From the NCBI GenBank assembly GCA_039028895.1, contig JBCCHF010000005.1, forward strand, positions 62,001 to 126,000: 64,000 bases of DNA, in the 5' to 3' direction. Shown here piece after piece: positions 27,814-35,547 of the stretch; the stretch's first letter is position 1; each line of letters starts with the position of its first letter. A model generated the notes under the pieces. The model had not been told where the DNA came from, did no database searches, and was given only the letters and a program-made list of their open reading frames with translations. The DNA comes from JAHDCJ01 sp039028895 (GTDB lineage Bacteria; Bacteroidota; Bacteroidia; Chitinophagales; Saprospiraceae). Made by a program: the position numbers and the translations under genes.

Positions 27814-29013
27814 TTAGTAAATTAGTGGCTTGTCGGCTTTATGTCTTTTGATGAGGTAATAAACAGCGGTTGCTCCGATAATGGTCATTAATATCGAGAT
27901 CATTTGTGCCTGGGTTAACTGCATGCCCAATACGCTATAGCGATCATTGATCCTGGCAAATTCGATCAGAAAACGTTCCATACCGTTCATCATAAGGTAG
28001 ATAAAGAAAAGCACTCCAGCTACTTTTATGCGTTTCCGTAATGCCCACAGGATTCCGAAAAGCATGAACGCCAAAATGGTTTCGTAAACAGAAGTTGGCC
28101 ATACAGGCGTAATAAGATAAGAGGTCTCGAGGAAGTTACAACCTTCATTAAGTATCTCCTGGTGAAACGTTACAGATTCACATTCCTGGGCGATATTTCT
28201 TGGGTAGTGGTATGCCCAAAGCCAGTCTGGCAGCCATGAAAAAGGTTTGTCCAGTTGGTTGGCGACACCCCAGTCACCATCTCCTGAAAAGTGACAACCC
28301 TGGCGACCAATTCCATATGCAATCATAATTGCCGGTGCCGCAACATCCATTACGTGAAATAAAGGAATGCCCATTTTTTTTGCGTACCAACCTACTACTA
28401 TGGAGGCCAGGATTAAACCACCAAGAACAGCGAGTCCGCTTCCTGAAAAGAAAGTCCCAATGGGATCTTGTAGAAATTGCTTGAAATAGCTAGGTTCAAT
28501 AATGGCAAAAATCTTGGCGCCCACAATACCCGAAATGGCAGCTGCTATTATAAGATCTCCTGTTCTTTCATGCGGATGAACGGTTTGTTCTGTGATCTTG
28601 GGCTTATCCAGTTGGTTGCGTTTTTTCTCCCAGTACCTATAGCCGGCAAATGCTGCTGCTCCCACAAGTCCCCAAATCATAGTGCCTTTGCCCGACATTA
28701 GTGTACGCGCGGCATCAGCCTTGAATTCATCGAAGTTGAGAAAAACGTATGGAATCTTGAATCCAAGTACAAAACCGATCAACCCATTGGTGATGATTTC
28801 TTTAATAGTAGGCGGGTCACCTGTAACGATCTTGATTTTTGAAGGCTTGAGAAGTCCTTCATCCTCCTTCCTTTTGAGTTCGGCCGATACGATGATTCCT
28901 GCAACGATAAAAGCTAAGGCAAGGAAAAACCCAAAAGTTTTAATTATAGAGGCCCAGTTGCCAATTTCTGAACCGAAAAAATCATGGAATAGGTATGAAA
29001 AATCAGGATACAT
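27814..29013 (-). CDS. lgt: Prolipoprotein diacylglyceryl transferase
   Basis: Lgt transfers diacylglycerol from phosphatidylglycerol to the lipobox Cys of prelipoproteins, the first step in lipoprotein maturation. The 399-residue protein is longer than the usual 260-300 residues, with extra sequence at the N-terminus and in a loop (about 265-300) containing CESVTFHQEILNEGCNFLE, which is characteristic of some Bacteroidota forms. The signature AYGIGRQGCHFSGDGDWG (about 230-247) is intact, and about seven membrane helices are present. ATG start, with a -7 box about 27 bases upstream. Its substrates would include the DUF547 and serine hydrolase lipoproteins in this window. Confidence 0.93.
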   Translation of the reverse strand: MYPDFSYLFHDFFGSEIGNWASIIKTFGFFLALAFIVAGIIVSAELKRKEDEGLLKPSKIKIVTGDPPTIKEIITNGLIGFVLGFKIPYVFLNFDEFKADAARTLMSGKGTMIWGLVGAAAFAGYRYWEKKRNQLDKPKITEQTVHPHERTGDLIIAAAISGIVGAKIFAIIEPSYFKQFLQDPIGTFFSGSGLAVLGGLILASIVVGWYAKKMGIPLFHVMDVAAPAIMIAYGIGRQGCHFSGDGDWGVANQLDKPFSWLPDWLWAYHYPRNIAQECESVTFHQEILNEGCNFLETSYLITPVWPTSVYETILAFMLFGILWALRKRIKVAGVLFFIYLMMNGMERFLIEFARINDRYSVLGMQLTQAQMISILMTIIGATAVYYLIKRHKADKPLIY

Positions 29014-29039
29014 ACTGCAGATTTAAATTCTAATGAGTA

Positions 29040-29047
29040 CAAATGTA
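29040..29047 (-). promoter_or_regulatory. -7 box for lgt
   Basis: The minus strand reads TACATTTG (TAnnTTTG), giving a leader of about 22 bases. Confidence 0.45.
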
Positions 29048-29187
29048 AAAAACCAAAAGGAGGAAGTAAGAGAATGAGGGTTAATATTATATTGACAATT
29101 CAAGTACTTAGTTTATACCAAAGTAAATTAATGTAAATACAATATTGACAAAAAAGGAGGTGTTAACATAACTTTATTCGTCATGTA

Positions 29188-30534
29188 TTATACTACCGTA
29201 ATGTTAACAAGTGAAACTGCCATTTCTCCTCCCGGAAGGATACTTTCAAGATTAACCGATCCTATGGTGTTTAACAGGTTGGCTTCCAGTGGCAATTCAA
29301 CTTTGATGTAATTGTCTGAAAATCCTGACATCATGCCTTTCGTTTTGCTTTTTTCAAAGAGAACCGGACGACTGGTACCAACGAACTGCTCGTAGAAATG
29401 CCGACGCTTCTTTTCTGATAAAATCCTTAACATTTCATTTCGATTACGGCGCTCATGAACCGGAACAGTTCCATCCATTTTAGCTGCAAGCGTATTTGGT
29501 CTTTCCGAATAGGTAAATACATGCAAGTAGGAAACATCCAATTCGTTAATGAAACGGTAAGTCTCCAAAAAGTCTTCTTCAGACTCGCCAGGGAAACCGA
29601 CGATAACATCCACACCTATGCAGCAATGTGGCATAATGGCTTTGATCCACTCTACACGTTGCTGGTACAGTTCTCGTCTATACCTGCGACGCATCTTGGC
29701 CAATTGCTTGTTGTTACCGGATTGCAGAGGAACATGGAAATGCGGAACGAATCTTTTTGATGAAGCAACAAAGGCAATAATTTCCTCCGTAAGAAGATTG
29801 GGTTCAATTGAAGAAATTCTGAAACGATCAATGCCATCCACTTCATCAAGTGCTTTGATCAAATCAATGAACAAGGCTTCTTTCTTGGGGCGCAAACCTT
29901 CGATAACTTCAGTGCCATTGCCAAAATCACCAAGATTCACCCCTGTCAGCACGATCTCACGGACGCCCATGTTAGCAATTTTCTGCGCATTGGCGACAGC
30001 ATTATCAATGGTATCACTGCGACTGGCACCCCGCGCAAGAGGTATTGTACAGAATGAACAATTGTAGTTACAACCATCCTGTACTTTCAGGAAAGAACGT
30101 GTACGATCACCGAAAGAAAATGAATTGACAAATTCATTGGCTTCGGTAACTTCACCAGCCTGCACCATCCCTTTTCCGGGTGCTTTAACCAGTTCATCAA
30201 TAAAATCAAGGATCCTGAATTTCTCAGCGGCTCCCAAAACGAGGTCTACCCCAGGAATATTAGCGATCTCTTCTGGCTTTAGCTGGGCATAACAACCAAT
30301 AACCACAACAAAAGCATGTGGTGAATGACCAAGTGCCTGGCGGACCACCTTCCTGCATTTGCGATCAGCAAAATCAGTAACAGAGCAGGTATTGATCACA
30401 TAGATATCAGCCCCGTCCCGAAACTTGACTTCTGCATAACCAGCGTCTTCGAAAAGTCGACCGATAGAAGAAGTTTCAGAATAATTAAGCTTACAGCCTA
30501 ATGTGTAAAATGCTACTGTACGAGGCGTTGCCAT
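29188..30534 (-). CDS. mtaB: tRNA t6A37 methylthiotransferase MtaB
   Basis: MtaB is a radical SAM enzyme that turns t6A37 into ms2t6A in ANN-decoding tRNAs. The 448-residue protein has the UPF0004 N-terminal domain (FYTLGCKLNYSETS, with Cys near 14, 50 and 81), the radical SAM cluster motif CNYNCSFC (about 153-160), and a C-terminal TRAM-like domain (about 385-448). The KLNYSE form of the first motif (rather than QMN) fits MtaB rather than MiaB. The -7 box TATCTTTG ends 7 bases before the ATG, so the leader is at most a few bases. Confidence 0.93.
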   Translation of the reverse strand: MATPRTVAFYTLGCKLNYSETSSIGRLFEDAGYAEVKFRDGADIYVINTCSVTDFADRKCRKVVRQALGHSPHAFVVVIGCYAQLKPEEIANIPGVDLVLGAAEKFRILDFIDELVKAPGKGMVQAGEVTEANEFVNSFSFGDRTRSFLKVQDGCNYNCSFCTIPLARGASRSDTIDNAVANAQKIANMGVREIVLTGVNLGDFGNGTEVIEGLRPKKEALFIDLIKALDEVDGIDRFRISSIEPNLLTEEIIAFVASSKRFVPHFHVPLQSGNNKQLAKMRRRYRRELYQQRVEWIKAIMPHCCIGVDVIVGFPGESEEDFLETYRFINELDVSYLHVFTYSERPNTLAAKMDGTVPVHERRNRNEMLRILSEKKRRHFYEQFVGTSRPVLFEKSKTKGMMSGFSDNYIKVELPLEANLLNTIGSVNLESILPGGEMAVSLVNITVV

Positions 30535-30541
30535 TGGAGTG

Positions 30542-30549
30542 CAAAGATA
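30542..30549 (-). promoter_or_regulatory. -7 box very close to the mtaB start
   Basis: The minus strand reads TATCTTTG and the ATG at 30534 begins 8 bases from it. The predicted leader is about 3 bases. Confidence 0.45.
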
Positions 30550-30686
30550 GGGGGATTTGGGAGATTAGGCAATGGGTTCTTGCATTTGGCAATACTCAAT
30601 CTGCAATCTGAGAATTTGTTGAAAGTGAATAAGCGGAATATTTTGAAGCATTCAAAATACCCATTTCCTTACCCGCTGATTGCTGA

Positions 30687-31310
30687 TTAACTTAATCTCC
30701 CCAAAATCTCATCAACCTTCTTCTGAAGCATGGCGATCTCCTGTTTTACCTTTTCCATATCTTCAGAATGTCGCGGATCGTGGGTGTATTCGCTGACTTC
30801 CTTGAAACGTTTGAAGAAGTCTGCGGATTCATGGTGAATGAACAAAGTGAGCAATTCATTTGGACGGAGGACTTTATTTCTGCCGTCATCGCGGATTTTG
30901 TAGGTACCGCCACTTGTACAATAGGGTTTGTTTTTCCCTGAAGGAATTTCTACCCGGTAAAAAGGAAGCGTTGCATTATTTTCAATATAAATGGAAATAT
31001 CGACAGGTGGGAAACAGGAAAATGCACGCGAGGTAAGCAGTAATTTCATATCGTCGCTAACCTCACAGCCTACAATTTGCCCCGTTTGTCGCCCGATTTC
31101 ATCCTTCTCTTCATCCACACCAAGTAACAGCGTGCCACCGTGCTCAGAATTGGCGAAAGCCACCATATCTTCAGAGGTTACCCCTTTGGGACTGCGTTTG
31201 AAATCGACATGATGATTTTCATCGCCGATAAGCAATTGATTGGCACGATCAGAAATCCCGTCAAATACTTTTTTTTCTTTTGTCAACGTGATGGTTTTTT
31301 GAGGAAACAA
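30687..31310 (-). CDS. Schlafen/AlbA_2-domain putative ATP- or nucleic acid-binding protein
   Basis: The 207-residue protein has an AlbA_2 (Schlafen-type) domain at about 28-155: HVDFKRSPKGVTSEDMVAFANSEHGGTLLLGVDEE, then a basic strand region ending GGTYKIRDDGRNKVLRP. The C-terminus forms a coiled coil (about 175-205, MEKVKQEIAMLQKKVDEIL). AlbA_2 domains occur in putative transcription regulators and in nucleases, and here there is no helix-turn-helix or nuclease partner. No ATG occurs before the domain. TTG at 31310 or the TTG eight codons later would be the start, so the N-terminus is uncertain. Divergent from purD. Confidence 0.75.
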   Translation of the reverse strand: MFPQKTITLTKEKKVFDGISDRANQLLIGDENHHVDFKRSPKGVTSEDMVAFANSEHGGTLLLGVDEEKDEIGRQTGQIVGCEVSDDMKLLLTSRAFSCFPPVDISIYIENNATLPFYRVEIPSGKNKPYCTSGGTYKIRDDGRNKVLRPNELLTLFIHHESADFFKRFKEVSEYTHDPRHSEDMEKVKQEIAMLQKKVDEILGRLS

Positions 31311-31380
31311 TTAAAAGTAACAGGAAAACACCAGATAACAAAAAGTGTAAATCTCCCTTATTTGAAACCTTCGCTTTAAC

Positions 31381-31388
31381 TATCTTTG
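31381..31388 (+). promoter_or_regulatory. Promoter of purD
   Basis: TATCTTTG matches TAnnTTTG and a TTTG at 31361-31364 lies 16 bases upstream. The leader would be about 40 bases. Confidence 0.55.
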
Positions 31389-31432
31389 CCAAATCTTTTC
31401 AACCCGGAATAATTAACTCAGAATAAGAAATA

Positions 31433-32701
31433 ATGAATATCCTCATCATTGGCAGCGGTGGCCGCGAACATACCCTGGCCTGGAAAACAACACAAAGCAC
31501 ACAATGCGACAATTTATATATCGCACCTGGAAATGCTGGTACAGGACAGGTCGGGACCAATGTCGCCCTGGATTTAAAAGAATTTGAAACGGTGGGGAAG
31601 TTTTGCCTTGAAAATGAAGTAGGCATGGTCATAGTAGGCCCTGAAGAACCACTTGTGCGAGGAATTTATGACCATTTTCATGGGAATGCTGAGTTAGCAC
31701 ATATTAGGGTGATCGGACCTTCGCAGGAAGGCGCCCAATTAGAGGGAAGTAAAGCTTATGCTAAAGAATTTATGTCTGAATTCAATATTCCAACTGCCGC
31801 TTACCGCGAATTTACAGCCGATAATGTAGAAGATGGGGTGGCATACATCGCGACGCAGCCAACACCAATCGTGTTAAAAGCTGACGGACTTGCAGCAGGA
31901 AAGGGCGTTTTGATTATTGACGATATCACCGAGGCCCAGGAAGAACTTAGAAAAATGCTGGATGGTAAATTCGGAGCTGCCAGTTCTAAAGTGATCATCG
32001 AAGAATTTCTTGACGGCATAGAGTTTTCAGTGTTCGTTGTTACGGATGGTAAATCATACAAACTCCTGCCAGTTGCAAAAGACTACAAGCGGATTGGTGA
32101 AGGTGATACCGGATTGAATACAGGTGGCATGGGTGCTGTTAGCCCGGTTTCATTTGTAGATGATCGCCTGATGCAAAAGGTAGAGGACCAGGTTGTCAAA
32201 CCAACCATTTTGGGCTTGCAAAAGCGGAACATTGTTTACAAAGGCTTTATTTTCTTCGGCCTGATCAGGGTCAACGGCGAACCATATGTCATTGAATACA
32301 ATTGCAGGATGGGTGATCCCGAAACCGAGGTTGTCATCCCCCGATTAGAAAATGACCTGGTTGAGTTATTGACCGCAGTGGCCGATGAAACCCTTTCCGA
32401 TAAGGCAATCAGTATTTCAAAAAATGCCGCAGCTACTATTATGTTGGTGTCACAAGGTTACCCTGAAGCCTATGAAAAAGGTAAAGTAATGACCGGGTTT
32501 GAATCTGTGTCTGGAAGTTTGCTCTTTCATGCAGGAACCAAAGAACATGATGGTCAAGTCGTTACCAACGGGGGGCGCGTTATTGCTATTACCTCTTATG
32601 GGGAAGACTTCAAAGCAGCGCTTGAAACGTCCAGGTTAAATGCCAAAATGATCGGGTTTGAAGGCAAAAACTACCGGAAAGATATTGGTTTTGACCTTTA
32701 G
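31433..32701 (+). CDS. purD: Phosphoribosylamine-glycine ligase
   Basis: PurD joins phosphoribosylamine and glycine with ATP in the second step of purine synthesis. The 422-residue length is standard. The N-terminal domain starts MNILIIGSGGREHTLAW, the ATP-grasp region includes VLKADGLAAGKGVLI (about 144-158) and the late metal- and ATP-binding motif EYNCRMGDPETEVVIPRL (about 288-305), and the C-terminal domain is complete. ATG start. The gene stands outside any purine cluster here. Confidence 0.97.
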   Translation: MNILIIGSGGREHTLAWKTTQSTQCDNLYIAPGNAGTGQVGTNVALDLKEFETVGKFCLENEVGMVIVGPEEPLVRGIYDHFHGNAELAHIRVIGPSQEGAQLEGSKAYAKEFMSEFNIPTAAYREFTADNVEDGVAYIATQPTPIVLKADGLAAGKGVLIIDDITEAQEELRKMLDGKFGAASSKVIIEEFLDGIEFSVFVVTDGKSYKLLPVAKDYKRIGEGDTGLNTGGMGAVSPVSFVDDRLMQKVEDQVVKPTILGLQKRNIVYKGFIFFGLIRVNGEPYVIEYNCRMGDPETEVVIPRLENDLVELLTAVADETLSDKAISISKNAAATIMLVSQGYPEAYEKGKVMTGFESVSGSLLFHAGTKEHDGQVVTNGGRVIAITSYGEDFKAALETSRLNAKMIGFEGKNYRKDIGFDL

Positions 32702-32816
32702 CCCAATTTTTTTTACCATATCAGACATTTGCTGGCATTTAAGATGAGATATTGGCTAAATTGTTGTCTGATAGTCTCCTTATGTGTGTTTGTATGCCAA
32801 TTAGGGTTAAAATATC

Positions 32817-35300
32817 ATGTCTTATAATATTCAATCTATCGTTAAAATTCTCAATGCCAGCTTTCTGAATAGCAAAATTCACGAAAGTGAAATCAGGCAT
32901 TTGCAATATGACTCTCGACTCATCTTCAATCCCGGTAAGTCGATGTTTATTGCTATTGTTGGCGAAAGACGAGATGGCCATGATTTCATTGAAGATGTAT
33001 ACGAAAAGGGGGTAAGAAACTTCCTGGTCAGCAAAGAAGTGAATGCCGGATTTCTGGCGGAAGCCAATTTTGTCAAAGTCGATGATACACTTGAGGCGCT
33101 CCATAAACTGGTCGCTTATCACCGTACCCAATTTGACATTCCGATCATAGGCATAACAGGCAGTAACGGGAAAACGATTGTAAAAGAATGGTTGTACCAC
33201 CTGCTTAAAGACGATTTCAATATTGTCAGGAGTCCGAAAAGTTATAACTCACAACTTGGCGTGCCGCTTTCCGTTTGGGAAATAGCAGAAGACCATAATC
33301 TTGGAATTTTCGAAGCGGGTATTTCGAAAGTAGGAGAAATGCAAAACCTGGCAGATATTGTTCAACCTACAATTGGCATATTCACCAATATCGGTTCAGC
33401 TCACGACAATGGTTTTAGGGACACTGAAGAGAAAGTAGAAGAAAAAATGCAACTTTTCCCCGGTGTCGAAAAACTAATCTATTGCCGTGACTATCCTGCA
33501 ATCAGTGCAGCAGTAGAACAAAAAGGGTTCTCGACCTTTACCTGGTCAAAACAAGGTGAGGCGGATTTACGCCTTAAGGAAAGCGGTGTTTTTAAGGTTG
33601 GGAAGGCTTTTCATACCAAACTGGTCTGCGTCTTTAATGGTACTGAGTTTTCTTTCACCATTCCTTTTTCCGATGATGCCAGTATTGAAAATGCAATGCA
33701 TTGTTGTGCGTACCTATTGCAAAGAGGCTACCAATCTGAAGTTATTGCCGAAAGGATGGAAATCTTACAGCCTGTTGCGCTTCGACTGGAAATGAAAGCC
33801 GCTTTCAACAATTGCACGCTGATTAATGACAGTTATAGTGCCGATCTGGATTCGCTGAGAATAGCGCTTGACTTTTTTGATCGTCATCATTCCAAAAACT
33901 CGAAAGTTGTGATTCTTTCAGATATCCTTCAGTCAGGAGTGCGCCCTGGGTTATTGTATCTTGAGGTGCGTGAGATGTTGGAAAATAAGGGAGTAGATCA
34001 ATTAATTGCCATTGGAGAACAGATCAGGATCATTGGCGATTATTTGCCCAATCATATCAAGTTTCATTATTTCCCGACGACGGAAGCCTTTTTATCTCAA
34101 TTGAGTTTGTTCCGTTTCCGGGATGCGAGCATTTTACTCAAGGGAGCGCGAATTTTCCATTTTGAGGATATTGCTTCGCGACTTGAGATGAAAGCGCACA
34201 AGACGGTACTCGAGGTGGATCTAAATGCACTTTCCCATAACTTTCAGATCTATCAGCGCTATATCATTCCGTGGACCAAAATCATGGTGATGGTTAAAGC
34301 TTCTGCTTATGGAAGTGGCGGCCACGAAGTTGCAAGGTTACTTGAGTTTATGAAAGCCGATTACCTGGCAGTCGCGTATGCAGATGAAGGCGTTGACCTC
34401 AGGAAAGCTGGTATTAAATTGCCGATCATGGTGCTTAATCCGGAAGAAGCCAGCCTGGAGACAATGATTCGCCATGACCTTGAACCAGAGATCTATTCTT
34501 TTGATCTCTTACAGGCATTTGCCGATCAGCTGGAAAAACAAATGGTCAATGATCCTTACCCTATCCACATCAAGCTTGAAACGGGGATGCATCGACTTGG
34601 CTTCGAGCCAAATGAGATTAAAGCGCTGGCCGAAATGCTCAATGGTCTTTCTCTGATCAAAGTAGCTTCGGTCTTTTCTCATCTTGCAGCAAGTGACATT
34701 GCTGATCATGATGCGTTCACTCAGCAGCAAATTGACTTGTTTGGGGACTTATCTGCTAAATTGTCTTCAACATTGGGGTACACCCCGATAAAACATATCT
34801 TAAATTCAGGAGGCATTGTCCGTTTTCCTAATCAACAGATGGATATGGTACGTCTGGGCATTGGCTTGTATGGTATCGATAGCAGCGGTACAATACAGGA
34901 TGATCTCTTGCCCGTTACCACACTTAAAGCCACCCTTTCTCAAATCAAGACTGTCGAAAAAGGTGAGTCTATTGGCTATAATCGAGCTGGTCGTGCCACC
35001 GATACTTTGCGGATTGGTACGATATCCATTGGTTATGGAGATGGTTTTCCAAGACGCTTAAGCAACGGCATTGGCAGAGTACTGGTCAGGGGACAAAAAG
35101 TACCCGTCGTCGGTAATGTATGTATGGATATGACGATGATAGATCTGAGTGGCGTACCTGATGCTCGTGAGGGTGATGAGGTTGTCATTTTCGGGAAGGA
35201 TCTGCCTATACAGGAACTGGCCGATGCCCTTGGGACGATTCCTTATGAGGTGTTGACGGGGATCAGTGGTCGGGTTAAGCGAGTTTTTTTCCAGGAGTAA
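32817..35300 (+). CDS. murF-alr: Bifunctional MurF-alanine racemase fusion
   Basis: The 827-residue protein joins two peptidoglycan enzymes. Residues about 1-455 are MurF, which adds D-Ala-D-Ala to UDP-MurNAc-tripeptide: P-loop GITGSNGKTIVKEW (about 112-125), then GIFEAGISKVGEM and INDSYSADLDSL. Residues about 465-827 are a PLP-dependent alanine racemase: VKASAYGSGGHEV with the PLP Lys near 493, SIGYNRAG with catalytic Tyr near 721, and GNVCMDMTMIDLSG. The fusion supplies D-Ala next to its consumer and is known from Bacteroidota. The MurF half keeps its ATP motif, although the N-terminal domain is diverged. It lies 115 bases after purD with no terminator seen. Confidence 0.95.
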   Translation: MSYNIQSIVKILNASFLNSKIHESEIRHLQYDSRLIFNPGKSMFIAIVGERRDGHDFIEDVYEKGVRNFLVSKEVNAGFLAEANFVKVDDTLEALHKLVAYHRTQFDIPIIGITGSNGKTIVKEWLYHLLKDDFNIVRSPKSYNSQLGVPLSVWEIAEDHNLGIFEAGISKVGEMQNLADIVQPTIGIFTNIGSAHDNGFRDTEEKVEEKMQLFPGVEKLIYCRDYPAISAAVEQKGFSTFTWSKQGEADLRLKESGVFKVGKAFHTKLVCVFNGTEFSFTIPFSDDASIENAMHCCAYLLQRGYQSEVIAERMEILQPVALRLEMKAAFNNCTLINDSYSADLDSLRIALDFFDRHHSKNSKVVILSDILQSGVRPGLLYLEVREMLENKGVDQLIAIGEQIRIIGDYLPNHIKFHYFPTTEAFLSQLSLFRFRDASILLKGARIFHFEDIASRLEMKAHKTVLEVDLNALSHNFQIYQRYIIPWTKIMVMVKASAYGSGGHEVARLLEFMKADYLAVAYADEGVDLRKAGIKLPIMVLNPEEASLETMIRHDLEPEIYSFDLLQAFADQLEKQMVNDPYPIHIKLETGMHRLGFEPNEIKALAEMLNGLSLIKVASVFSHLAASDIADHDAFTQQQIDLFGDLSAKLSSTLGYTPIKHILNSGGIVRFPNQQMDMVRLGIGLYGIDSSGTIQDDLLPVTTLKATLSQIKTVEKGESIGYNRAGRATDTLRIGTISIGYGDGFPRRLSNGIGRVLVRGQKVPVVGNVCMDMTMIDLSGVPDAREGDEVVIFGKDLPIQELADALGTIPYEVLTGISGRVKRVFFQE

Positions 35301-35315
35301 TTTCATGTAAGTAAT

Positions 35316-35350
35316 TTTAAACGCAGAGGCGCGGAGAGGCAGAGAATATT
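35316..35350 (+). repeat. REP-like intergenic repeat, forward copy
   Basis: A 35-base purine-rich element containing AAACGCAGAGGCGCGGAGAG and AGAGAATATT. A near-copy occurs in reverse at 41477-41514, and a shorter forward piece (CAGAGGCGCAAAGAAT) near 41423-41438. The two full copies bracket the tandem repeat-protein genes. Confidence 0.7.
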
Positions 35351-35485
35351 TTTTTTCTGACTTAAAGACTTTAGACACTCAGACCAATAAAAAAACCTTT
35401 GATTCTTTACGCTTTAATATGCGTATGTCCCTGCCGAAATAGAAAAACACTTTTCCATTTCCTTCCAGTTATAGCCAATTTCTGA

Positions 35486-35493
35486 TATATTTG
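35486..35493 (+). promoter_or_regulatory. -7 box for the first L-domain repeat protein
   Basis: TATATTTG matches TAnnTTTG and ends 54 bases before the ATG at 35548. It overlaps the alternative TTG start at 35491, which therefore cannot be used. Confidence 0.5.
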
Positions 35494-35547
35494 AACTGCA
35501 TACCTAGAAGACTCTTAAGGATTTATTCAACTCTAATCGCTTTAATT

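Noticed and set aside
32739..33200. 153-residue open frame on the minus strand
   Set aside because: It lies antisense inside murF-alr, which has clear family motifs; it is a shadow frame.
35491..35547. Upstream extension of the first L-domain protein from a TTG at 35491
   Set aside because: The extension overlaps the -7 box and puts charged residues before the signal peptide; the paralog begins at the matching ATG.
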